A stretch of 5,098 bases of DNA. Source: Candidatus Cloacimonadota bacterium. Lineage in GTDB: Bacteria > Cloacimonadota > Cloacimonadia > JGIOTU-2. Position 1 is the stretch's first letter, and each line of letters begins with the position of its first letter. This document shows, one piece after another, positions 1 through 4,149 of this stretch. A model generated the notes under the pieces. The model ran no database searches. It was not told the DNA's origin and was given only the letters and a program-made list of their open reading frames with translations. Where the stretch lies: positions 1-5,098 of the forward strand of contig DAOVPZ010000097.1 of the NCBI GenBank assembly GCA_030628975.1, written 5' to 3'. Made by a program: the position numbers and the translations under genes.

Positions 1-13
1 ATGGAGGAACATA

Positions 14-406
14 ATGGATGAGAAAAGAAAAATAATTGATATGGTTGCTGAAGGAAAAATTACCGCAGAACAGGCAGAAAAATTACTCTCTGCATTGAGA
101 GAGAAAAAAAGTACTCCCAAAGTTGATAATGGAAAACGATTAATTTTCAGAATAACCCAGGAAGGAAAAGAAAAACCCAAAGTGAATATTGTGATCCCAA
201 TCAAATTAGCAAAATTCGGATTGAATTTTATTCCTAAAAATGCGAATATTAATGCTACATTCGGGAGTTCAAAATTTGATATGTCATCAATCAACTGGCA
301 GGAAATCTTTGCAATGGCATCATCAGGTGAAGTGGGTGACCTCTTTTATATGGAAGTTGAAGAAGATGATGGCACAACAACTACTATCCGTATATTCGTA
401 GAATGA
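14..406 (+). CDS. SHOCT-like domain small protein
   Basis: A 130-residue protein of unknown function. Residues 1-32 form the short helical motif found at the N-terminus of SHOCT-like/YvlB-type proteins (E-K-R-x-I-x-x-M-V-A-E-G-K-I-T-x-E-Q-A-E-K-L-L). Residues 40-72 and 108-130 look like beta strands, with a conserved-looking V-N-I-V-I-P-I-K-L-A-K segment at 57-67. There is no signal peptide or membrane segment, so it is probably cytoplasmic. The ATG at 14 is preceded by GGAGGA at 3-8, six bases away, which fixes the start. A TAA at 12-14 overlaps the ATG by one base (TAATG) and a TGA at 19-21 lies in another frame. Either could be the end of an upstream gene outside the window, so this is probably the distal gene of an operon. 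Proteins of this type often sit beside small regulators, so a regulatory role is plausible but is inference only. The terminator at 506-530 ends the transcript. Confidence 0.85.
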   Translation: MDEKRKIIDMVAEGKITAEQAEKLLSALREKKSTPKVDNGKRLIFRITQEGKEKPKVNIVIPIKLAKFGLNFIPKNANINATFGSSKFDMSSINWQEIFAMASSGEVGDLFYMEVEEDDGTTTTIRIFVE

Positions 407-505
407 TTAATCAGTAATAGATTGATACATGTATATTAAACTTGTGTTAAGTCTTTTCAAATAATAATTTACAAACTCTGTCTTCCTGATATTGTTCGGA
501 AATCC

Positions 506-530
506 AATCCTCTCAAGAAGGGATTTTTTT
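506..530 (+). terminator. Intrinsic terminator after the SHOCT-like gene
   Basis: AATCCT (506-511) pairs with GGGATT (520-525), giving five Watson-Crick pairs plus one T-G wobble around an 8-base loop. A run of seven T (524-530) overlaps the end of the right arm. It lies 100 bases after the stop codon of the gene at 14-406 on the same strand. The stem is short, so termination may be partial. Confidence 0.6.
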
Positions 531-535
531 ATTCA

Positions 536-655
536 CCTCTATAAGAGGGGTCTCCGATCCCTGCCTGCCATAGCCTCGTCTGCTAAAGAACTTGTTCGTC
601 GAGCGGGTATGCGGCGGGCAGGTATCGGAGGGGGTGTGTTTTTCAGAGAACACAC
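536..655. repeat. GC-rich nested palindrome, REP/MITE-like
   Basis: Three inverted repeats are packed together. A small hairpin, CCTCT/AGAGG (536-548), is followed by a long imperfect one. There CTCCGAT (552-558) pairs with ATCGGAG (624-630), CCTGCC (560-565) pairs with GGCAGG (617-622), and TGCC (566-569) pairs with GGCG (613-616), using one T-G wobble. An inner CTCG (575-578) faces CGAG (600-603). A third hairpin has a perfect 7-bp stem, GTGTGTT (634-640) and AACACAC (649-655). Bases 551-640 are 60% G+C, against about 35% in the next 60 bases. There is no reading frame of note. The compact GC-rich palindrome in an AT-rich intergenic region is typical of dispersed REP-like or miniature elements. 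Copies elsewhere in the genome cannot be checked here. Confidence 0.6.
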
Positions 656-660
656 AGAAA

Positions 661-683
661 GCAAGTAGTAATAATAGACTTGC
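661..683. repeat. Inverted repeat, 6-bp arms
   Basis: GCAAGT (661-666) and ACTTGC (678-683) are perfect inverted copies separated by 11 bases. This lies five bases after the last hairpin of the GC-rich palindrome and may belong to the same structured element. No T run follows, so it is not an intrinsic terminator. Confidence 0.4.
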
Positions 684-757
684 AGAGTCGCCACGCTTTA
701 TAATTTGAATGTTATGTTCAGTCCCCTTCTAAACAGCGTATAAGAATTTATAAATTA

Positions 758-787
758 TTCGAGTCGATTATTAAGTATCGACTCGAA
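758..787. repeat. Perfect 11-bp inverted repeat
   Basis: TTCGAGTCGAT (758-768) and ATCGACTCGAA (777-787) are perfect inverted copies around an 8-base spacer (769-776). No T run follows, so a terminator is unlikely. The dyad could be an operator for a dimeric regulator or a stable RNA hairpin. It lies about 170 bases upstream of the kinase promoter, rather far for a simple repressor site. Confidence 0.6.
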
Positions 788-825
788 AAGTCTTTCCTGG
801 TTCTTCCCCAGAATAACCTAACGGA

Positions 826-925
826 TATTCTGTATTTGAAGGACAAACTGAAAGGAAAATTGCAAAAATAATCATGATAAATAGAAGTGTTTTTTAAAAT
901 TTGCTTTTCTTATAGATTTTGGGAA
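826..925 (+). repeat. Diverged direct repeat, copy A, upstream of kinase
   Basis: Bases 826-890 align without gaps to 2460-2524 on the same strand, with 52 of 65 positions identical by hand count. The first 14 bases (TATTCTGTATTTGA) and a later GATAAATAG (876-884) are exact in both. Similarity continues with small gaps to about 925 (CTTAT.GATTT.GG). A TTGAC motif follows in each copy, 82 bases after GATAAATAG here. A perfect 7-bp dyad CAGAATA (809-815) / TATTCTG (826-832) straddles the left edge in copy A but not in copy B. The repeat has no coding potential. Its position directly before a promoter suggests a duplicated regulatory or leader segment. Confidence 0.65.
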
Positions 926-957
926 AAAAGAAAAAATAGAATAATACACTAATCTTA

Positions 958-986
958 TTGACGAAAAAAATATAAAATTTTATAAA
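958..986 (+). promoter_or_regulatory. Sigma70-type promoter of the kinase gene
   Basis: The -35 box TTGACG (958-963) and -10 box TATAAA (981-986) are separated by exactly 17 bases, one mismatch from consensus in each box. Transcription would start near 993, giving a leader of about 26 bases. A GGAGAG Shine-Dalgarno site (1009-1014) then sits four bases before the ATG at 1019. The spacer is almost pure A/T. Confidence 0.75.
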
Positions 987-1018
987 CGAATATAGAAATT
1001 TGTAAACTGGAGAGATCT

Positions 1019-2359
1019 ATGAACAAGATAACTCATGTAATCAAAAGGAGTGGAGCAAAAGTACCTTATAATCGGGATAGGATTGCTAATGCGATTTATA
1101 GAGCTGCGGTAGCTACTGGAGGTAGAGATAAAGAACTTGCTGAGAAATTAGCCATCCAGGCAGAGAAACAGTTGGAGGAAACAATTCCTACTAATTATTC
1201 TCCCAATATTGAAGAAATACAGGATATTGTGGAAAAAGTTCTTATCAAGAATGGACATTCCAGAGTAGCTAAAGCATATATTCTTTATAGAGAAAAATCA
1301 AACCGTAAAAGACGGGAAAAGAGCAGAAAAGATTCAATGCCATCAGAAAATATTCCCTGGGCAAAAATCTGGCATATAATTGATTGGGCTGTATCTCATC
1401 AGGTTCATACAGTTGAATCCTTGAATAAACGCATCAGAAATGAAGAGTTTCCATATATTGTAAATGAATCTGAAGCTGCATATGAAGATGATATCTTAAC
1501 TGCAGCAGATTTAATTGATGAACGCAGTGATAAATTGAAAATGGTTTTTATCTGTGGTCCTTCCTCATCAGGGAAAACGACAACAACCATAAAACTTGAA
1601 CAGCGATTGAGAAAAAGAGGATTAAAATTTGTACCCTTGAATGTTGATAATTATTTCTTTGATTTGGAAATGCACCCCAAAGATGAATTTGGTGATTATG
1701 ATTTTGAAACTCCGCAGGCACTTGACCTTCCATTAATAAATGAGCATTTGAATCAACTTTGTGAAGGAAAGGAAGTTCTAATTCCATTATATGACTTTAA
1801 AACGGGAACCAGAAAATTAAATATAACTCCAATGAAAATAAAAAATAATGAGATCCTGCTTATAGACAGCTTACATGGACTTTATCCAGCAATGAGCAAT
1901 GGAATTCCTGATGAATATAAATTCAAGCTTTACCTTGAACCATTACTGCAAATGAAAGGACCTGATGGTAAATTTATTCGCTGGACAGACCTGCGAATGA
2001 TAAGAAGGATGTTACGAGATGCAAAATTCCGTGCTTATAAACCTGAACAGACACTTCTTCACTGGCATTATGTACGATCCAGTGAAATAAGAAATATTAT
2101 CCCTTATATTAATACTACAGATTATATAATAAACACTGGGATGCCTTATGAAATTGCACTCTATAAAGCCTTGCTTTTTGAAGATTTCAAAAAATGGAAC
2201 CAGCAATTCAAAAATAACCCTTTACAGGAAGATGCATATACAAGAACTTCCAGAATTTATAGATTTTTGGAAGCAGTAGAACCTGTTACAGATGATTCTG
2301 CAGTTCCGCGTGATTCAGTTCTCCGTGAATTTATTGGTGGGAGTTGTATGGAGTATTGA
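1019..2359 (+). CDS. ATP-cone / uridine kinase-family P-loop kinase
   Basis: A 446-residue two-domain protein. Residues 4-95 are an ATP-cone (V-I-K-R-S-G-A-K-V-P-Y-N-R-D-R-I), the regulatory nucleotide-binding domain best known from ribonucleotide reductases and NrdR. Residues 96-172 are a charged helical linker. Residues 174-395 resemble the uridine kinase/phosphoribulokinase class: Walker A GPSSSGKT at 180-187, D210-N-Y-F as the phosphate-acceptor-side motif, a Walker B-like I-L-L-I-D at 279-283, and an R-R-M-L-R-D lid motif at 329-334. The C-terminus ends in E-F-I-G-G-S (437-442), as I recall from related long nucleoside kinases. The likely reaction is ATP-dependent phosphorylation of a nucleoside such as uridine in cytoplasmic pyrimidine salvage. 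The exact substrate is not shown by the sequence. The gene appears monocistronic, with its own promoter (958-986) and no neighbour on its strand. No clear terminator follows. The ATP-cone suggests control by ATP/dATP. Confidence 0.88.
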   Translation: MNKITHVIKRSGAKVPYNRDRIANAIYRAAVATGGRDKELAEKLAIQAEKQLEETIPTNYSPNIEEIQDIVEKVLIKNGHSRVAKAYILYREKSNRKRREKSRKDSMPSENIPWAKIWHIIDWAVSHQVHTVESLNKRIRNEEFPYIVNESEAAYEDDILTAADLIDERSDKLKMVFICGPSSSGKTTTTIKLEQRLRKRGLKFVPLNVDNYFFDLEMHPKDEFGDYDFETPQALDLPLINEHLNQLCEGKEVLIPLYDFKTGTRKLNITPMKIKNNEILLIDSLHGLYPAMSNGIPDEYKFKLYLEPLLQMKGPDGKFIRWTDLRMIRRMLRDAKFRAYKPEQTLLHWHYVRSSEIRNIIPYINTTDYIINTGMPYEIALYKALLFEDFKKWNQQFKNNPLQEDAYTRTSRIYRFLEAVEPVTDDSAVPRDSVLREFIGGSCMEY

Positions 2360-2459
2360 ATAAATCATATAATAGATTAGTTTATACTGTTATATAGTTT
2401 ATATTTTGTTATGATGTTTTAATTTTCTCATAAATACTTTTAGTTTTTTTTACTTCTCT

Positions 2460-2562
2460 TATTCTGTATTTGATAGACAAGCGGAAAGGAAAAGGATAAA
2501 AATAATTGGGATAAATAGGAGTATTTTTTTCATAAGTTTCATATCTTATGGATTTGGCGAAA
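2460..2562 (+). repeat. Diverged direct repeat, copy B, downstream of kinase
   Basis: This is the second copy of the segment at 826-925, offset by 1634 bases with no gaps over the first 65 bases. The order of blocks is the same: TATTCTGTATTTGA, GACAA, GAAAGGAAAA, AAAAATAAT, GATAAATAG, then a T-rich stretch and CTTATGGATTTGG. TTGACA (2583-2588) follows 73 bases after the start of GATAAATAG, matching the TTGACG after copy A. Before it, 2360-2459 is AT-rich with no convincing gene, hairpin or terminator. Confidence 0.65.
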
Positions 2563-2612
2563 GAGAATAAAAATTTTTTTACTTGACAAATTTTCCAAGA
2601 CTGTTAAAAAAT

Positions 2613-2621
2613 TGATATAAT
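2613..2621 (+). promoter_or_regulatory. Extended -10 promoter for candidate small RNA
   Basis: TGATATAAT fits the extended -10 form (TG, one base, TATAAT) exactly, with TATAAT at 2616-2621. The -35 position at 17-base spacing is TTCCAA (2593-2598), a poor match, as is common for extended -10 promoters. A better -35-like TTGACA at 2583-2588 is 27 bases away, too far to pair with this -10. The predicted start is near 2628. Confidence 0.55.
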
Positions 2622-2627
2622 AAAAAA

Positions 2628-2725
2628 ATAAAAATTATTTTGTAATTGGTTCTTTACCTAGAGTAAGGAATCTACAGAGGTTTCGACCAGCTGAACCAGC
2701 GTAGCAAATCAGCGGTCATTTTTTT
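2628..2725 (+). ncRNA. Candidate small RNA of about 98 nt, no known family
   Basis: Between an extended -10 promoter and an intrinsic terminator lies a non-coding segment whose G+C content jumps to about 44% (2641-2720), from 15% in the preceding 60 bases. The first hairpin is TTCTTTAC (2650-2657) with GTAAGGAA (2663-2670), an 8-bp stem and 5-base loop. Its only non-Watson-Crick pair is T2653-G2667, a U-G wobble on this strand but a C-A mismatch on the other, which supports a plus-strand RNA. The terminator hairpin (2685-2717) follows. An alternative fold pairs CTAC (2672-2675) with GTAG (2701-2704) and GGTT (2679-2682) with AACC (2694-2697), and is exclusive with the terminator. No plus-strand gene lies downstream, so a free-standing RNA is likelier than a leader. 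The 3' end is antisense to the last codons of the nuclease gene. I do not recognise a family. Confidence 0.45.
2685..2725 (+). terminator. Intrinsic terminator of the candidate small RNA
   Basis: GACC (2685-2688) and GCTGA (2690-2694) pair with TCAGC (2709-2713) and GGTC (2714-2717), giving 9 bp with A2689 bulged and a 14-base loop. One A and seven T (2719-2725) follow directly, and the sequence stays T-rich beyond. The hairpin faces the plus strand only, since no T run follows it immediately on the minus strand. Its right arm and T run overlap the stop codon (2716-2718) and the last lysine codons of the convergent nuclease gene. Confidence 0.7.
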
Positions 2726-3150
2726 ATCTTTTTCCAATTTGGCATTTGTAATATTTTATTTATACTTTTGTCTGCTATAAAAGCTGTGATAAAGTTAGCT
2801 TTTAATGAACCATCTTTCTTTTTTCCGATCAGGATAATCACAACATAATTATTATTAACAATTGCTACTCTTCGTTTACAATCAATTTTATTTTTCTTTT
2901 TAATCCAACCACATCTTAAATCTGCATTGGGATCTTCAAGAGTTTCTTTTATCCAATCAATTCTTTTTGCGCGTTTCCACGAAAATGTATCATCTTTTAA
3001 TTTTACAGTCTCATAAAAGCAGTGGTTAAAATCACTTTTCCGAAAATATACTGGTATATTATCAAATGTACGAATGTTTCCTTTGCAATAAACTTTTTCA
3101 AAATGATTAAGATATTCTTGAATCGTTATGTATTTGACAAACGGTTTCAT
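2716..3150 (-). CDS. PBECR-like nuclease domain protein
   Basis: A 144-residue basic protein resembling the PBECR fold (phage-barnase/EndoU/colicin E5-D/RelE-like nucleases). The N-terminal half has F-R-K-S-D-F-N-H-C-F (36-45) with a histidine (H43) suited to catalysis. It is followed by F-S-W-K-R-A-K-R-I-D-W-I (56-67), then L-x-x-P (71-74) before R79. A strand pair, R-R-V-A-I-V (93-98) and Y-V-V-I-I-L-I (102-108), leads to the terminal N-F-I-T-A-F motif (119-124). These match the His, Arg and Thr pattern I associate with the superfamily, so RNA cleavage is the likely activity. The catalytic assignment is inference. It starts 3 bases after the DUF3800 stop with only a weak ribosome site, which implies translational coupling in a two-gene operon. 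It has no signal peptide or membrane segment. It lacks the phage head-protein domain often fused to this fold. Confidence 0.65.
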   Translation of the reverse strand: MKPFVKYITIQEYLNHFEKVYCKGNIRTFDNIPVYFRKSDFNHCFYETVKLKDDTFSWKRAKRIDWIKETLEDPNADLRCGWIKKKNKIDCKRRVAIVNNNYVVIILIGKKKDGSLKANFITAFIADKSINKILQMPNWKKIKK

Positions 3151-3153
3151 AGA

Positions 3154-3861
3154 TTACCAGCGGTTCTGTAGGATAATTACAAATACATTAAATTTCAATT
3201 CCTCCCTTGTAGTTGGTCCTATTTCTCGTTTTAATTTTTTTTCAAAATATGTTAGCAATTCAGTTTTTGCAGAATACTTTTTACAACTATTATTTAGTCT
3301 TGCACCAGCCAAACCTAATAACAAATCAGTTAGTTGAAGTAGAACAACCTGACGGGATGGAAGAGCTTGAATTGAGCTAATATATGAATATAAATGTGTA
3401 TTATTCAAAATGTTATCAAGAATATGTAATCGGTTTTTTTCTCTATTGGTTTTTAAATCAGTAAAAATTTTATAGTCATTATAGTCTAAAATCCAGTGAT
3501 TTAATAGTTGGTAGTAAAATTTATAAAAACCTAATTCTGCGTCATTATCATGAAAATGTTCAAGATCCATTTTTTCAGCTTCAACTGCAATACATCGGAA
3601 GCGCAGGTTATCTCTAAAAGAGAAAAATATATCTATTAGCTCTTTATAAAACTCTATCTTATTTCTGGAAACCTTATTCCATCTAATCTCGCTATATATG
3701 TTGTATTTTTCTCTTAAAGCTTTAATGTTCTTTTTTATATCATCGCGATGTTTTGCTAATAACTTTAATCCACCAATTAAAAGATATTTATCTTTTTTAT
3801 CACATTTAGTAGTAAACAAATCTGGTCTGCTTTCATCACAATATATTTCAACTATTTGCAT
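3154..3861 (-). CDS. DUF3800 protein (predicted RNase H-fold nuclease)
   Basis: A 235-residue protein with the hallmarks of DUF3800. The N-terminal strand ends in Y-C-D-E-S (7-11), where D9 is a predicted metal ligand. E-I-R-W (58-61) supplies the acidic E58, F-T-D (133-135) supplies D135, and L-Q-L-T-D-L-L-L-G (175-183) carries D179. All four acidic positions expected for an RNase H-like active site are present, so the protein looks intact. DUF3800 has no firmly known function but is common in variable and mobile gene neighbourhoods. The ATG at 3861 is preceded by GAGG (3870-3867 on the minus strand) five bases away. Two more TTGAGGAAA copies lie just upstream. It is the first full-length gene of the cassette with the PBECR-like gene. 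No strong promoter could be picked out upstream. Confidence 0.8.
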   Translation of the reverse strand: MQIVEIYCDESRPDLFTTKCDKKDKYLLIGGLKLLAKHRDDIKKNIKALREKYNIYSEIRWNKVSRNKIEFYKELIDIFFSFRDNLRFRCIAVEAEKMDLEHFHDNDAELGFYKFYYQLLNHWILDYNDYKIFTDLKTNREKNRLHILDNILNNTHLYSYISSIQALPSRQVVLLQLTDLLLGLAGARLNNSCKKYSAKTELLTYFEKKLKREIGPTTREELKFNVFVIILQNRW

Positions 3862-3863
3862 TT

Positions 3864-3925
3864 TTTCCTCAATTATATATTTTCCTCAAACGCTTTCCTC
3901 AATACAACTTCAATTAATTCCTCAC
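3864..3925 (-). repeat. TTGAGGAAA short repeats before DUF3800
   Basis: On the minus strand TTGAGGAAA occurs exactly three times (plus-strand positions 3864-3872, 3881-3889, 3894-3902), with a related GTGAGGAAT at 3917-3925. The copy nearest DUF3800 is its Shine-Dalgarno site. Spacing is uneven (17, 13 and 23 bases). The repeats may be decoy or alternative ribosome sites, protein-binding sites, or simply chance in purine-rich coding remnants. Confidence 0.4.
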
Positions 3926-3935
3926 AATGTATCAT
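3873..3935 (-). CDS. Tiny ORF, 20 codons, doubtful
   Basis: The reading frame from ATG at 3935 to TAA at 3873 encodes 20 residues (M-I-H-C-E-E-L-I-E-V-V-L-R-K-A-F-E-E-N-I), a plausible amphipathic helix. Its ATG overlaps the stop of the 37-codon frame upstream as ATGA. It ends two bases before the DUF3800 ribosome site. It could be a leader peptide coupling translation to DUF3800, or the degraded end of a longer gene that is broken here. Length alone makes chance possible. Confidence 0.2.
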   Translation of the reverse strand: MIHCEELIEVVLRKAFEENI

Positions 3936-4045
3936 AATTTATTCTTTAAATCTCTTTTGATTTTTATAACAGGAATTGAAAAACCTTCATGCAAAACCGA
4001 CCAATCAACTTCTTTTTTGTAAATGTAAAATTGGTTTTTTGTCAT
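3932..4045 (-). pseudogene. 37-codon ORF, probable truncated gene start
   Basis: From ATG at 4045 this frame encodes 37 residues. The core E-V-D-W-S-V-L-H-E-G-F-S-I-P-V (12-26) reads like a conserved protein N-terminus, but it then runs into lysine-rich sequence and stops. I have a faint memory of similar starts in putative restriction-type proteins but cannot name a family. A longer frame from TTG at 4135 (67 codons) only translates the palindromic repeat element, so I reject that start. The ribosome site is weak (GGGAT at distance). It most likely marks a gene interrupted by deletion or frameshift just upstream of the DUF3800 cassette. Confidence 0.3.
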
Positions 4046-4063
4046 TTTATATTTAACTATCCC

Positions 4064-4143
4064 GCTCCGATGGAGCTTATTCCTTTTAACCTGAGCTATG
4101 TTATAAACATTCCATCCCAATATGATTTGTAACAAGCTCCGAT
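4064..4143. repeat. Palindromic intergenic repeat element, about 80 bp
   Basis: The left end is a hairpin, GCTCC (4064-4068) and GGAGC (4072-4076). The element is bounded by the inverted pair GGAGCTT (4072-4078) and AAGCTCC (4134-4140), each flanked on the outside by GAT. GCTCCGAT also occurs as a direct repeat at 4064-4071 and 4136-4143, and GATTTGTA at 4124-4131 and 4141-4148. It begins six bases beyond the stop codon of the TPR gene. GCTCC/GGAGC palindromes of this sort are dispersed intergenic repeats in many Bacteroidetes-like genomes, by my recollection. Copy number here is untested. Confidence 0.55.
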
Positions 4144-4149
4144 TTGTAT

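Noticed and set aside
1..21. Short frame starting ATG at 1
   Set aside because: It stops at 19-21 after six codons and its bases are the ribosome site of the next gene. It may be the tail of an upstream gene, but the frame cannot be decided from the window.
406..426. Hairpin ATTAATC/GATTGAT just after the SHOCT-like gene
   Set aside because: AT-only stem with a wobble and no T run. The better terminator is at 506-530.
1405..2206. Minus-strand open frames inside the kinase gene
   Set aside because: They have no ribosome sites or recognisable domains and lie wholly opposite a strong conserved gene.
2583..2621. TTGACA plus TATAAT as one promoter
   Set aside because: The boxes are 27 bases apart, far beyond the 16-18 usable range. 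The extended -10 alone is the better reading.
2672..2700. tRNA-like T-arm (GAGGTTTCGACC) in the candidate RNA
   Set aside because: No matching acceptor, D or anticodon stems could be built around it, and the same bases form a better terminator hairpin.
2628..2725. Type III antitoxin RNA (ToxI-like) for the nuclease
   Set aside because: ToxI-type RNAs are tandem repeats upstream of the toxin on the same strand. This RNA has no tandem repeat and lies downstream on the opposite strand.
3932..4135. 67-codon minus-strand frame starting at TTG 4135
   Set aside because: Its first 30 codons are a translation of the palindromic repeat element and the start codon is TTG without a ribosome site. Only the part from ATG 4045 is kept, as a possible remnant.
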